Positions 33,870-45,154 of a stretch of 64,000 nucleotides of DNA are shown here, piece after piece. Source of the stretch: Dryomyza anilis (Eukaryota; Arthropoda; Insecta; Diptera; Dryomyzidae); assembly GCA_951804985.1 (NCBI GenBank), contig OX638134.1, positions 9,135,017-9,199,016 of the forward strand, read 5' to 3'. The stretch's first letter is position 1; every line of letters starts with the position of its first letter. The position numbers and the translations under genes are program-made. Below the pieces are notes generated by a model that had not been told where the DNA came from, did not search any database, and was given only the letters and a program-made list of their open reading frames with translations.

Positions 33870-35005
33870 ACAACTTTTCAATCACTGTGTCAGACGTCAT
33901 TCACAACGACGACATAGTTGTTCTTGAACATTGACAAGTTTACTTCATACATCGATTATTTTGTGTTATTTATTATTGATTGAATATTGTTTCCCAGTTT
34001 ATTTCCCGTTTTAATTTCATTATCTCGGTATTTTCCAATTTCAAGTTCAACATGTTAACTTGATCGTTCTGCATCAATACAAAAATGCTTGTTTTGGTTT
34101 TATTTTACATATTATTTTACAAAATTCAATATATATTTAGAAAACAAAATGTATACTCGATTACTTTTATATTTGATATGTTCATTATTCGCATCAAATA
34201 TACTTGATCACTTTGTTTCGATTATTTTATTTCTCTCATATCATTTTCTTATGCGTTTACTTTATTGACTTCCTTTTTCTTCACTGACGATCATTTTGTT
34301 CACCTTGTTCACTACAGTTCGATTACTTCATTACGCTTCACATTTCTTTCCATTTCTTTAGTTACGATCACTTTGTTTATTATTCAATATACCTCACAAT
34401 TTCTTTATTTCGCGATCACTACAATACTCGACCACTTTCTTCTCTCATTACTTATTAGCTCGATAACTCCATTATCGATCACTTTTTATCGCTATTAATT
34501 TATTGCTCGATCACTACATTACCGTTCTTACACTTTATCTGATTACTTTATTACTTGCTCTCTTCTGTACGGGATTACTTTTTTCTATATAACTCCTTTG
34601 ATAGTTCGCTTCAAAGATGAGCTTTTCCTTTCGCTTAAACCACGATCACTTTGTTTATTGATCAATATTGACTACATTTGCTTGACTTCCTTACTCGATC
34701 ACTTACTTTTTGATCTCTTCATTCATTCTTACTTCGTTTATTAATTACTGTAGCATTGTGTCTTCGTATTATTCGGTCAATTTACTACTCGTGTAGATCA
34801 CTAATTGATCACTTCATTGTTCCATAAAGTATGAGATCAACAACTCCATTATATTTGTTATAAATACTTTATCACTGCATTACTCGATCACTTTATAACT
34901 GGATCACCCCATTACTTTATCACTTCGTTGCTTGATTACTTCATTCACGATCACTATATTTTATATTCAATATAAACACAATCACTATTGCTCTCTCACA
35001 AAATA
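33870..35005. repeat. Degenerate CGATCACTTTATTACT intron repeat
   Basis: Irregular tandem variants of CGATCACTTYRTTACT across the 3' half of the intron (for example 34288, 34369, 34440, 34500, 34640, 34880-34950). Not coding; short frames such as 34265-34498 come from it. Confidence 0.65.
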
Positions 35006-35154
35006 TTGATCAAATCATTTTATAATTTTGTTTTTCATTTCATTCAGTCCTCTTCCATAATCTCGGTACCATAATCACGTTCACTCTATTGCATTTGATC
35101 TCTTCATAGTACATTCTAAAATCCTATAGTTTAACTATATAATTTTGTTTATAG

Positions 35155-35660
35155 ACATCTGGCAATGTGATAAAATCAATTGTCCCCCCACTGCACATCG
35201 CTGTCACGTCACCAAGGAGACAAAGGCCGATGACCCAACCAAACTTATACGTTCCAATTATTGTTACAACGAAAATGGTGACATCGTCTTGCAGGCCATT
35301 AATACCGAAAATCTTAGTTCCGGTTTTGGTTCAAGCTTTTTAAATGTTACTTCCTATCGTAATGGTGTCATTTCAACGGCCAGTTCGGTACATGGTTCCG
35401 TGTATGCAAAAAGTGCGTCCGGTGTTTCGGTGACAAGTGTGAAAGCCTTTAATACGGGTGAGACTAATGTCGATACACAGCAACATCTGGATCAGATAAA
35501 TGCAAATGTGCAGAATCAAATCAGTCAGGTGCAGGCGAACGTACAACAGAATCTGGACAATCTGAATGCAAATCTTGCACGTCAAATGGAGACGTTGAAT
35601 CAGAATTTAAAAAATAGTCTGAACAATTTGGGAAATCTCAATGTGCATTACAGACGTTGA
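35155..35660 (+). CDS. Hendecad-repeat secreted protein, terminal coding exon
   Basis: The exon starts after TTTGTTTATAG (AG at 35153-35154) and ends at TGA 35658-35660. With the first coding exon it gives a protein of about 210 residues. Order: signal peptide; Cys module with WQCDKINCPPTAHRC (Cys at about 47, 52, 59) and a fourth Cys at about 79 (NYCYNENGD); a Ser/Thr/Gly/Val-rich middle with sequons NLSS and NVTS; then residues about 154-208 form five consecutive 11-residue units: LDQINANVQNQ, ISQVQANVQQN, LDNLNANLARQ, METLNQNLKNS, LNNLGNLNVHY. Units 1-4 have hydrophobic residues at positions 1, 4 and 8; unit 5 fits less well. Hendecads predict a long amphipathic helix or a right-handed/straight coiled coil. 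Probably a secreted self-associating or surface-binding protein; family not recognised. A related Cys-module exon is at 41145. Confidence 0.85.
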
Positions 35661-35694
35661 GATTTTTGTGTAGTAGTTATAAGAAGTAAATAAT

Positions 35695-35700
35695 AATAAA
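35695..35700 (+). terminator. Poly(A) signal AATAAA
   Basis: AATAAA lies 35 bases after the stop codon of the terminal exon, a normal position for a short fly 3' UTR. Confidence 0.65.
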
Positions 35701-35719
35701 ATTTCATTTATCATGTGAA

Positions 35720-36233
35720 ATTTTAATGAATTGTATAATTTTTGAAAAAATAATTTTTTTAATGTTTATAAAAAGTGTTTATTACTATTTTCGTGCAATG
35801 CCAATAAATTTTGTTAACAATTCAATTTGAAGCGTTTGTTTGTGATATGAATATATTTAAAAAATACACAAAATGATTTTTGATTTTTGTTTTCGTTAAT
35901 TTATGCTTTGTGCAGTGTGATATTTTTGGAATTTTATTTGTTATTGCATATAATTTTAAATTGTTTAAATTTACAAAATATTAAAGTTCAAAAATATCGT
36001 AAAGTTGAAATGCTATACATCACGTATAAATCGTTATTCTTGTTAAATCATGTGGTCATTAATAAAATGTATTACTTTGTTCAGAATAAATTTCAGGGAC
36101 ATACAAACATTGAAACAAAAAAAAACATATTAAATAATTTTTTATCCGACATTATTCAAAAACCATGTAACATCCCTGCGGGAAAATGTGTATATTGCTC
36201 TAAAACTACCTATCACGTGACCGGTATCATTGG
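35720..36233. other. Downstream intergenic sequence
   Basis: AT-rich. A 118-codon frame (35887-36243) has no recognisable domain, and its end runs into the 52-bp repeat. No gene supported. Confidence 0.35.
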
Positions 36234-36625
36234 TACCGACTAGGGACAGGATATTGAGACCAGTTCTGTGATAGGTCCAAGAGTTCTGCATGAGGAGAAG
36301 GATCGTGTACATGCTAAACATGTCGCTGGTGAAGTGAAAATGCACTAGGTGGCGCCATAGTGAGAATGCGTCTATAATTCGTAGACTGTTTTTCGATACC
36401 GTATTGATTTAAATACAGTAGTCTTTCAAGTAATTATAATGAACGTATGCAAGAGTGGAATTATTTGTGAAATGTGAATGCATGTAAGAAAAATATTATT
36501 TTTACTGAATGTTCCATTGATACCGGTCACAGAACAGGATTTTGAGGACTAGTTATGTAATATGTCTAAAGGTACCGGCCACAGAACAATATTTTGAAAA
36601 CCAATCCTGTGATAGGTCTAAAGGT
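36234..36625. repeat. 52-bp TACCGGTCACAGAACAGG repeat, three copies
   Basis: Copies at 36234-36284, 36521-36573 and 36574-36625. Each runs from TACCG through a GGACAGGATATTGAGACCAG or ACAGGATTTTGAGGACTAG type core to a TGTGATAGGTCTAAAGG type end. The last two are in direct tandem. CCTATCACGTGACCGGTA at about 36209-36226 is an inverted piece of the same motif. Markedly GC-richer than its surroundings. Confidence 0.7.
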
Positions 36626-37075
36626 TTATTGAGTCCTCCCTTGGAGATCTGGGATCGGTTAACTATCTTTGAGGCCTAGTCTAGGACCGGTTCATTTTCC
36701 CGTAGAGATAAGATAAGAAAAAAGCAGTCTTAATTCAAAAACAGAGGTCAGATATAAAGGTTAACCTTTTCGGAGGTTGCTGAATAACTCTCACTAATAA
36801 TTATTAAATAAATCAGTGAAAAAAAAGGTCGGAGAGAAACCTTTATTTCTGAAAATTTTCGTTTTCGGTCTGAGAGGAACCCTTATTCTTGAAAATCTTC
36901 GGTTGCAGTTAAACAGCGAGAGATATAAAGATTAACAAAATATATCTCTCCTTTAGTAATTTTTGAGAAGCTGAGAAGCGTTGATGCACAATTCTCTTTT
37001 CAGATGACTCCCAATATTTCTGGACCACAGGCTTTGATTAAAAATTTGGGTAAACTAAAAGCAAAAATTTAAAGA
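36626..37075. other. GC-richer transition region with short duplication
   Basis: GGTCGGAGAGAAACCTTTAT then TTCTGAAAATTTTCG near 36828, and GGTCTGAGAGGAACCCTTAT then TCTTGAAAATCTTCGG near 36866, are two tandem variants of one ~40-bp unit. No gene seen. Confidence 0.45.
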
Positions 37076-38500
37076 TTTTTTTTTTTTGCAAGAATTAAAA
37101 AGTTTAAAAAATGTTTTGTCGACAAAAACTAGAATGTTCGAAAAATTAAAAAAAAAATGTTGGGCGTTAAAAACAATGCAACATTCGAAATCACCATTTT
37201 CAAAAAAAAAGAAAAACAATGTTCGAAAATTTTCGAACATGGAAAAAATTGTTGGATTACAAAATCAACGAATTCACCATTTTCCAACAAAAAAAATTAT
37301 TATTCGACAAAATCACCAATATTCAAAAAAATTTCGAAAAAATAATTTTTGTTAAAAAAATGTTTGGACGAAAAGCAACGTAATGGTCGAATCAACATTT
37401 TCGAAAAAATCAACAATGTTCGAAAAAATTTCGAAAAAAAAAGTTTGTTAAAAATATGTGGTACAAAAACAAAGAATTCTCCATTTACAAAAAAAAAAAT
37501 ATTCGACAAAAACAACAATGTTCAAAAATTTCGAAAAAAAATGTTTATTAAAAAAACATTATGGAATACAAAAACAAAGAATTCTACATTTTCCAACAAT
37601 AAAAAAATAATTATTCGACAAATCATGAATGTTCGAAAAAATAATTTTTGTTAAAAGAAATGTTGGACGAAAAACAACGTAACGGTGGAAATCAACAATG
37701 TTCGAATAAATTTCTAAAAAATAATGTTTGTTAAAAAAAATTTTGGACGACAAAAACAACAAAATGGTCAATTCAAAAAAAAATATTTGACAAAAACAAC
37801 AATGTTTCAATTTCAAAAAAAAAATGTTTATTAAAAAAATATTATGGAATACAAAAACAACGAATTCACCATTTTCCAAAAAAAAAATATTCGACAAATA
37901 CATAAATGTTCGAAAATGTTCGAAAAAATAATTTTTGTTAAAAAAAATTATAGACTACAAAAACAAAGAATTCTTCATTTTCCAAAAAAAAAAAATTATT
38001 CAACAAAAACAATGTTCGATAAATTTCAAAAAAAAAAAGTTTGTTAAAAAATATAGACACAAAAACAAAGAATTCTTCATTTTCCAAAAAGAGAAAATTA
38101 TTTGACAAAAACAATGTTCAAAAATTTCGAAAAAAAATGTTCAGGTATTAAAAATATTATGGACTACAAAAACAACGAATTTACCATTTTCTAAAAAAAA
38201 AATATTCTAGAAAAATAAATATGTTCAAAAATTTCGAAAAAAATAATTTCGGATGAAAAAAAACAATGTTCGAAATCATCATTTTCCAAAAAAAAATATA
38301 TTCGACAAAATCAACGATGTTCGAATAACTTTCGAAAAAATAATTTTTGTTAAAAAAAAACATACAACGCAATGGTCAAAATAACAATTTCCCAAAAAAA
38401 AAAATAATAATCGACAAAAACAACAATGTTCGAAAAAATTCGAAAAATAAAATATATTAAAAAAACATTTTATGGACGACAATAACAACGCTATTTTCGA
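37076..38500. repeat. Satellite-like array with about 100-bp monomer
   Basis: About fourteen diverged units. Each contains GTTAAAAAAATGTTGGACGA or the TTATTAAAAAAACATTATGG type, then ACAAAAACAAAGAATTCACC, ATTTTCCAAAAAAAAAATAT, TCGACAAAAACAACAATGTT and CGAAAAATTTCGAAAAAA. Unit starts near 37351, 37446, 37546, 37650, 37730 and 37826 show the period of 80-105 bp. Many open frames on both strands come only from this array. Confidence 0.85.
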
Positions 38501-40540
38501 AATCAACAAATTTGTTTGCCTCTCTAATCAAAAATTGCCTTGAAATGTGATAATTTCATGAATCTTTTTTCTGAGAGCTCATTAAACAATAAAAAATAAA
38601 TTTCTTTTATGACTCCAATTTCAGAGCACTCATATTTGAAATAAATACTAACTTATTGGTATTATTTCATTGGGTATTATTTTAATGAATGCTATTTTGT
38701 GGTCAAAGTATTTCATTATGAAAGAACCCTATTTATTAATTGGGAAATATTTCATATTTTATTTTAAAATATAGGCTACATTTTTAGCATTATTAAATTG
38801 GTAACTGTTTTGTGGTGGCAATTTAAATTTTGTTGGTTAAAATTCCATTTTTATTTTTACTCTGTATCTATATTATTTAAATTACATCATTACCAAGATC
38901 ATAAGTTCACTGTGAAAATAATACGTTATACGAATAATTATTTATTTAGTAGTGAGCTACTCATTTTTTTAATTTATTCATTAATTTGCGATGATCTGAA
39001 CAAATTTCAATTAAATAGATTTAGTTTGCACTTGACTGCACGAATTGTGCTAACGCGCTCTAATAAACGATGTGAGTGGTATTTCAATATTTTTTCTTAG
39101 TTTTTTTTATAACTACTATATTCATAGACAGCACTTTTTGTCGGGAAATTATTGATATTACTCATTTTCAGTACTGCTGTTATTAAAATATTTTTTTTAA
39201 AACTAGTCGATATTCAAGTATTTAGTGTTTCTAAACTGGATGATTTCGATTAAATGATTTTCGTTCAAAACAGTGTTTTGGAAATGGTGATGAATTATAT
39301 TGCCCTATCCTTTGAGGCAGGATATATAAAAATAATTCTGAATAAAAATAACTGTTGTCTTAATTAGACACAATATCACTTATTCATTTTTTAATCTCCT
39401 TTTACAAAATTCACTCGAACAAAATCCAATTATATTTTTGTAAAAATGCTCCATGCAATGCTCATCTTCTTCATTTTTTAATTTTAAAAACTACTTATTC
39501 GAATTATTTTGTTTTTATAAATTTTACATTAACTTTAAATAACTTTTTTTTAATTATTCTCTAAATTGTTATATTGAAAATTTCAATTTAAAAAAAATCA
39601 TCTCTGGATGAATTTTTGTAGGTGGATTTTGTATGATGGATATTATATCCCTTTCTTCATAATACTTTTCTGTTTGAAGTTGTACAGTGCCGTACTAATT
39701 AAAAAAATCAATTTTTATATTGTACAAAATAATTTTAGTGTAAAATATTTTTTAAATAATATAATTTTTATGTAAAATAATTTTTATATAACATAGTATT
39801 GAAATAAAATAATTTTTTAAGTGTATTTTTTTAATAGCAAAAAGTATGCAATCTTATTTTGTTATTAAAAAAAATCATATGACGACCTCTCACAGTTTGA
39901 GCGGCGCTGTATTATCGCAAATAAACTGCCTAAAAGTCTGCCATGTTTTTGAATAACATGCACAGTTTACACAGTTAAAAATTTGTTTTTTTTCTTCTGT
40001 TAAAATATTATAAAAAGAAAGACCTTGATCGTTATTGTACCAACATTAATATTATCAATATTATTATTATATCAATAACACTGAAATATCATTTATGGTA
40101 TATAAACTACCCGAGCCAAATGTCTGTTATTTTTATCAAATTTTTGGGGCATATTATCGTCAATCACATAGCTAATTTTGTAAGATTTTGGCAGGCAGAT
40201 TTTGTGGATTTTGTCGAATTTTAAACGTAAGTAACGTAACTACCTCCGGCAACTGTTTTTTAATTATAGATGTTTTAACCATCTAATGCTCATGAACACC
40301 TTTAGACGGGGTTCGCAAAATTAATTGTTTCATCGTAATTAATAGTTTAAAAATCTCGGAAATTTAATAATAGCTTTTAGAAAATTCAAACACTTCATAT
40401 AAAAATTGCAATTGTCTGTAAAACATTCGAATAGCAGTCAATATAAAAAATAATATGAAATAATGTAATTTAGATAAAATAAAGACTATACATTTTCAAT
40501 GGACAAGTTTTGAATACTTTTTTTATATAAAATTTAAAAT
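38501..40540. other. AT-rich intergenic region
   Basis: No supported gene. A 100-codon TTG-started frame at 38798-39100 has no domain, promoter or codon bias that I can see. Positions 39890-39970 are slightly GC-richer. Confidence 0.35.
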
Positions 40541-40803
40541 ATCGTCGGTTTTAGAACGAAAAGTCACCAAATACATTTTTATGAAAAACTTAAATTTCGA
40601 GTTTGTTGATTCATATTATAAAAAGTAATTGATGCATTTTGTAAAGTTGAAATATCAATTGATAGATTTACATTTTCTTATCATGTGGTAAAATAATAGA
40701 GATAAGCAATTACAAATAGACAGATATATAAAGATTTTTGTAAATGAATATTTGGAATTTTGAAAATGTATTTGGTGACTTTTCGTTCAACAACGACGAT
40801 ATT
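40541..40803. mobile_element. ATATCGTCGTTGTAGAA MITE, copy 2
   Basis: Same ~260-bp structure as 23406-23668: left ATATCGTCGGTTTTAGAACG then AAAAGTCACCAAA; right TGGTGACTTTTCGTTCAACA then ACGACGATAT. The internal GTAATTGATGCATTTTGTAA and CAATTGATAGATTTACATTT blocks also match. Confidence 0.85.
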
Positions 40804-41144
40804 TACTTTTTTCATTTTATCACGTATGAACGTACTTCTCTAATTTGATGATACAATTCGATTATTTATCTGCACATGAACTATTACACGCCAAAATTAA
40901 TTTTGTCTTTAAACTAACATTTTTGGAAATTAAAATTTTAATAAACTTTGTATTCATTAAATACTTTTTATTTTTTTGGAATATTTTTAATTTTAGGTAA
41001 AATATTAGTTTAAACTATATATTTTATTTAATTTGTTTTGTTTTTTGTAAATTGTAATTTTTTATAAAAGTTTGAATTTTTTTTTTTATATTTTTATTAA
41101 CACATTTAAAAAAAAAACTGAACTTTTAGTTAAAAAATCGATGA

Positions 41145-41426
41145 CCTATAAATATCATACGGCGCTGCGATAAATTGTTTTGTCCCTCCACTACCCCCTA
41201 TGGTTGCGACAATATACTAAGCAACAAATTCAAAATCACCACCCATAACCAACAAAAATTGCTACATATCTCGAGTTGTTATGAGCTTCAAAATGTTACG
41301 CTTTTGGCGGAATATGTCATTGAAAAGGTGTCCGATAATCTGAAGACATTGTATATCGATGTGCGTTCATTTGATGGCAAGACCGTGATATGTATCACCT
41401 ACAGCTGTAGTGCGCCAAAGGCGTGA
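41145..41426 (+). CDS. Partial Cys-module exon, paralogous to the exon at 35155
   Basis: Open from 41145 to TGA 41424-41426. The segment RRCDKLFCPSTTPYGC parallels WQCDKINCPPTAHRC in the exon at 35155, with the same CDK-x2-CP start, a third Cys and a later CY. Two further Cys follow (VICITYSC), and the C-terminal hendecad tail is absent. No AG acceptor lies between the in-frame TGA (41142) and the conserved segment: where the sister exon has AG, this copy has TA. I also found no convincing signal-peptide exon upstream. It may be the last exon of a paralogue with an unrecognised acceptor, or a duplicated exon that lost its splice site. After the TGA the frame stays open for about 26 codons (WPPQTGDTFRRAC...). 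Confidence 0.45.
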   Translation, partial: PINIIRRCDKLFCPSTTPYGCDNILSNKFKITTHNQQKLLHISSCYELQNVTLLAEYVIEKVSDNLKTLYIDVRSFDGKTVICITYSCSAPKA

Positions 41427-41689
41427 TGGCCGCCACAGACTGGAGACACTTTCAGAAGAGCATGCGGCAAATTAAGCAAATTTGAAGATACCTCTATGTT
41501 AGGTTGATGTTTATATAAAATTTAATTTTAAATTTTTGCAATATATAATGGAATTTTTGCTGTGTATTATTTAAACAACTAAAAGTATGCAACATTTTTG
41601 TCTAAGTGGCATCAATTGAAGTTTTAACTGCGCTGCATAGTCAAAAATTGAAGGCTAGAAATATGCAATTTATTTTAAAAAATCCGCAT
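41427..41689. other. Downstream of Cys-module exon
   Basis: The first ~70 bases are GC-richer than typical here and keep an open frame after the TGA; the rest is AT-rich. No AATAAA close by. Confidence 0.3.
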
Positions 41690-43115
41690 ACTAATTTTTA
41701 ATGAAAAATTTAATTTTTAGTGAACGTTTCAATTTTTAATATAAAATATCATTTTCAATGAACAATTTGGTTTTAATAAAAAATTGATAATTTAGTAAAA
41801 AATTTGAATTTGAAGTGAAAAATTCAGTTTTTAGTAAAAAATTTAATTTTTAATGAAAATTTTAATTTTTAGTTAAAAATTGAATTTTTAGTGAAAAATT
41901 GAATTTTTAGTGAACAATTGATTTTTTTTTCGTGAAAACTGAATTTTTATAGAAAAATTTATTTTTTAGTGAAAAATTTAATTTTTAATTAAAAATTGAT
42001 TTTTTTTATGAAAAATGGAATTTTTAATGAAAATGGAATTTTTAATGAAAAATGGATGTTGTAATGAAAAATTGAATTTTTAATGAAAAATGGAATTTTT
42101 AATGAAAAATGGAATTTTTAATGAAAATTTGAATTTTTAATGAAAATTTGAATTTTGGTGAAAAATTCAAGTTTTATTGAAAATTCAAGTTTTAGTGAAA
42201 AATTGAATTTTTAGTGAAAAATTGAATTTTTAGTGTAAAATTGAATTTTTAGTGAAAAATTGAATTTTTAGTGAAAAATTGAATTTTTAGTGAAAAATTG
42301 AATTTTTAGTGAAAAATTGAATTTTTAGTGAAAAATTGAATTTTTAGTGAAAATTTTAATTTTTAGTTAAACATTTGATTTTAAAGAACAATTTAATAAA
42401 AATTTAATATAAAATTTATAATTTAATAAAAATTGAATTTTTAATAAAAAAAAATGAATTTTTAGTTAAAAATTGAAATTTGAGTGAAAAATTGAATGAA
42501 AAATGGAATTTTTAATGAAAAATGTAAATTTTAATGAAAAATTTAAGTTTTATTGAAAAATTGAATTTTTTAGTGAAAAACTTAAAAAATGGAATTTTTA
42601 GTAAAAAATTGATTTTTTTTAGTGAAAAATTTAATTTTTAGTGTAAATTAAATTTTAAATAAAAAAAATCGTATTTTTAGTTCAAATGGAATTTTTTGAA
42701 TTTTTTTATGAAAAATGGAATATTTAACGAAAAATTGAATTTTTAATGAAAAATGGAATTTTTGATGAAAAATTGAATTTTTAATGAAAAATTAAATTTT
42801 TAATGAAAAATCGAATTTTTATTGAAAAATCGAATTTTTATTGAAAAATCGAATTTTTAGTGAAAAATCGTATTTTTAATGAAAAATCGAATTTTTAGTT
42901 CAAATGGAATTTTTAGTGAAAAAATTGTATCGAAAATTTAATTTGAGTAAAAAAATTTAATTTTAGTGAAACATTTAATTTTTAGTAAAAATTTTAATTT
43001 TAGTTAAACATTAATTTTTAGTGAAAAATTGAATTTCTACTGAAAACTAATATTTTTAGGAAAAATTAAATTTTTAGTGAAAATTTTAATTATTTAGTGA
43101 AAAATTGAATTTTTA
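41690..43115 (+). repeat. 19-bp near-palindromic minisatellite, array 3
   Basis: Same GAATTTTTAGTGAAAAATT family, with many GAATTTTTAATGAAAAATG variants (42010-42170 and 42720-42900) and a homogeneous core at about 42195-42350. More diverged than array 2. Confidence 0.95.
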
Positions 43116-43129
43116 CATATTTTTCTGCA

Positions 43130-43600
43130 CTTTGTCAACTTCTCTCCTATAACACATCATCACAACAAAATCGTTCCGATGACTCAACCACCAAAGAAGC
43201 ACCAGTCAATGAAGCATTTTAGAGTCGCGCTTGAATTAAAATTTTGCGAGCACAAAAATCGTAAAAAAACTACGTGTTAATCGGTTGACCAAATACAATA
43301 AGAGTCACAAATGAAAATAGAAACAAAAATATACAAAAAAACACCAAACGACTTTATTTTGCACAGAGCAAAAAGACGTGCTTCACATGTGCAAAAAGGC
43401 CACTGTGCAAATTATGTAGATGCGGAGGGCGATGATGATGACGTGACCAAAGACATGATGACAGCTGACAGACTGACACTAGGTGTTGTTGCTGGTTCGG
43501 GTGGTGATGATGATTATAATGATGGTTCTGGTGATAATATTCGCTACTCCATGACACGAATGACTGACTAATTGCGTCGGTGCTGTGCGCCTTTTATAGA
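43130..43600. other. GC-richer unique island
   Basis: Contains AACACATCATCACAACAAAA then TCGTTCCGATGACTC, and a GATGATGATGACG triplet-rich part. Two short plus-strand frames (about 43113-43222, ending QQNRSDDSTTKEAPVNEAF, and 43311-43571, Asp/Gly-rich) and a His-rich minus frame (43354-43557) overlap here. No splice signals, signal peptide or known domain make any of them convincing. It may be a regulatory or eroded exonic fragment. Confidence 0.3.
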
Positions 43601-45154
43601 CGCTTTTAAATGGGCTCTAAATTAAGCACTGCAACATTTATTTATAGAATATAAAAAACCATAAAATTAGCATGATAGCCGGCACCTTATAGGCATTTAA
43701 CGCACTAAGTAGCTAAAAGCCGTTGTACATTTTAAGAGGTGTTAAATACGCTCATGCAGAACATTATGGGAAAACGTTATATTTAAAAAAAAGTAATAAT
43801 ACATCAGACATATTTTTTAAAAATTAGTTTTTATTATAGTATATTCCCAGTATGACATTCGTTTCGATACGCTGTAGATTCTGGACGCTGTAGAATTCAT
43901 ACTTCTCGGATATTTTCTCGTACCGATATCGATCTCTTCAAAACATAAATTTGCAAGCATAACATTATTTTCAGCTTTAAGTAAATTATAATTATGTTTA
44001 CGTAAGACGCTAAACAATAATATTATGCCTGCAAAATTATGTTTGGAAGAACCCTTTTTTTGCAGGTCCCACCTTGTAATGAGAGTTGAACATATTGCAA
44101 TGAGATCTCAATGACGACATTATGTTTTTATATGAATACACGGAAACATTTTGATGTTTCCCCTTAAAATAATGTATGTTTATATAGAAACATAATTATT
44201 ATATGCATCCAAACAAAGAATATTTAAAAGGAAACCTTAATATATTCAAAAGTACACATTTTTTAAAATGATCTCAATATAAATATGTTTCACGTGGAAC
44301 ATATTGTTGTTTCAGTTCATAATGCAGTATGTTTTCATGTAAACATTGTAGCTATTTGAAATAATTGAACACAAATATAATTGTAATACAATAAATCAAT
44401 TGGACACACTTTGACAATGAGGGGTTCGAGGGATATTTTTTATTGTCTTGTCAAAATTAGAACAATTCGTTCACTTCAAAGTGAATTTCTGCTGATATTT
44501 TAAAATGTTCATGACTCTTCGTTCGAACTCCATAATATTGTGAATATTGTAGAGTCTAAACCGGTGTCTGTCTCCTATCGAAATAAAGAATGGTCAACCC
44601 AGAAAAAATGTTTGTAATGTTGATGATATTTTAGTAGCAGTTATGAGCAAATATATATTGTATAGCAGTATTTAAACCAGTGGTGCCCAATGTTGTGTTT
44701 TCGCCCACTATTTTTTAATTACTATTTTAAATTTGTAAATACAAAAATAAAACATTTTTTTCAACAATAATAACACTGTTCTACTAGGATTTTAATCTCG
44801 AATGAAACTTATAATTTCTGGTTGATTTAGATCTCCTGATTCCTTGCTATTTTGACTCGTGTGACTCGACGTCTAGGGTAAAATCTGAGTACGCAGCAAG
44901 AATCATAAAACCAAAATTAAACAGAAAGGTTCAATTCAAAATTAAACCAATAACACTCAATTTGTAGAACAGTATAATCAGTGTTTTTTTGAAACCATAT
45001 TCCTCAAAGCTGTGTGCCGAATTTTGCATGTGTTTTGTTATTGCTTTCTTCGATCACTTGTGTAGCGGTAAATCGAACTGAGAAAAAAAACACACGTCTT
45101 ATGATGAGTTCATTTTCATCTCCTTTACAAGTGCATTAATACACTCATTAACGA
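43601..45154. other. AT-rich intergenic region
   Basis: No supported gene. Includes repeated ATGTTTC/GAAACAT words at 44110-44350 that might belong to a further degenerate inverted-repeat element. Confidence 0.3.

Noticed and set aside
35887..36243. 118-codon plus-strand frame after the hendecad gene
   Set aside because: AT-rich first half, no recognisable domain, and the end falls in the 52-bp repeat.
37055..38509. Many frames of 60-115 codons on both strands
   Set aside because: All are by-products of the ~100-bp satellite-like array.
38798..39100. 100-codon frame
   Set aside because: Starts at TTG, composition is that of random AT-rich DNA, no signals.
40118..40175. ATG frame (MSVIFIKFLGHIIVNHIANF) ending at GTAAGA as a first exon for the Cys-module copy
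   Set aside because: Weak as a signal peptide, wrong phase compared with the sister gene, and no matching acceptor downstream.
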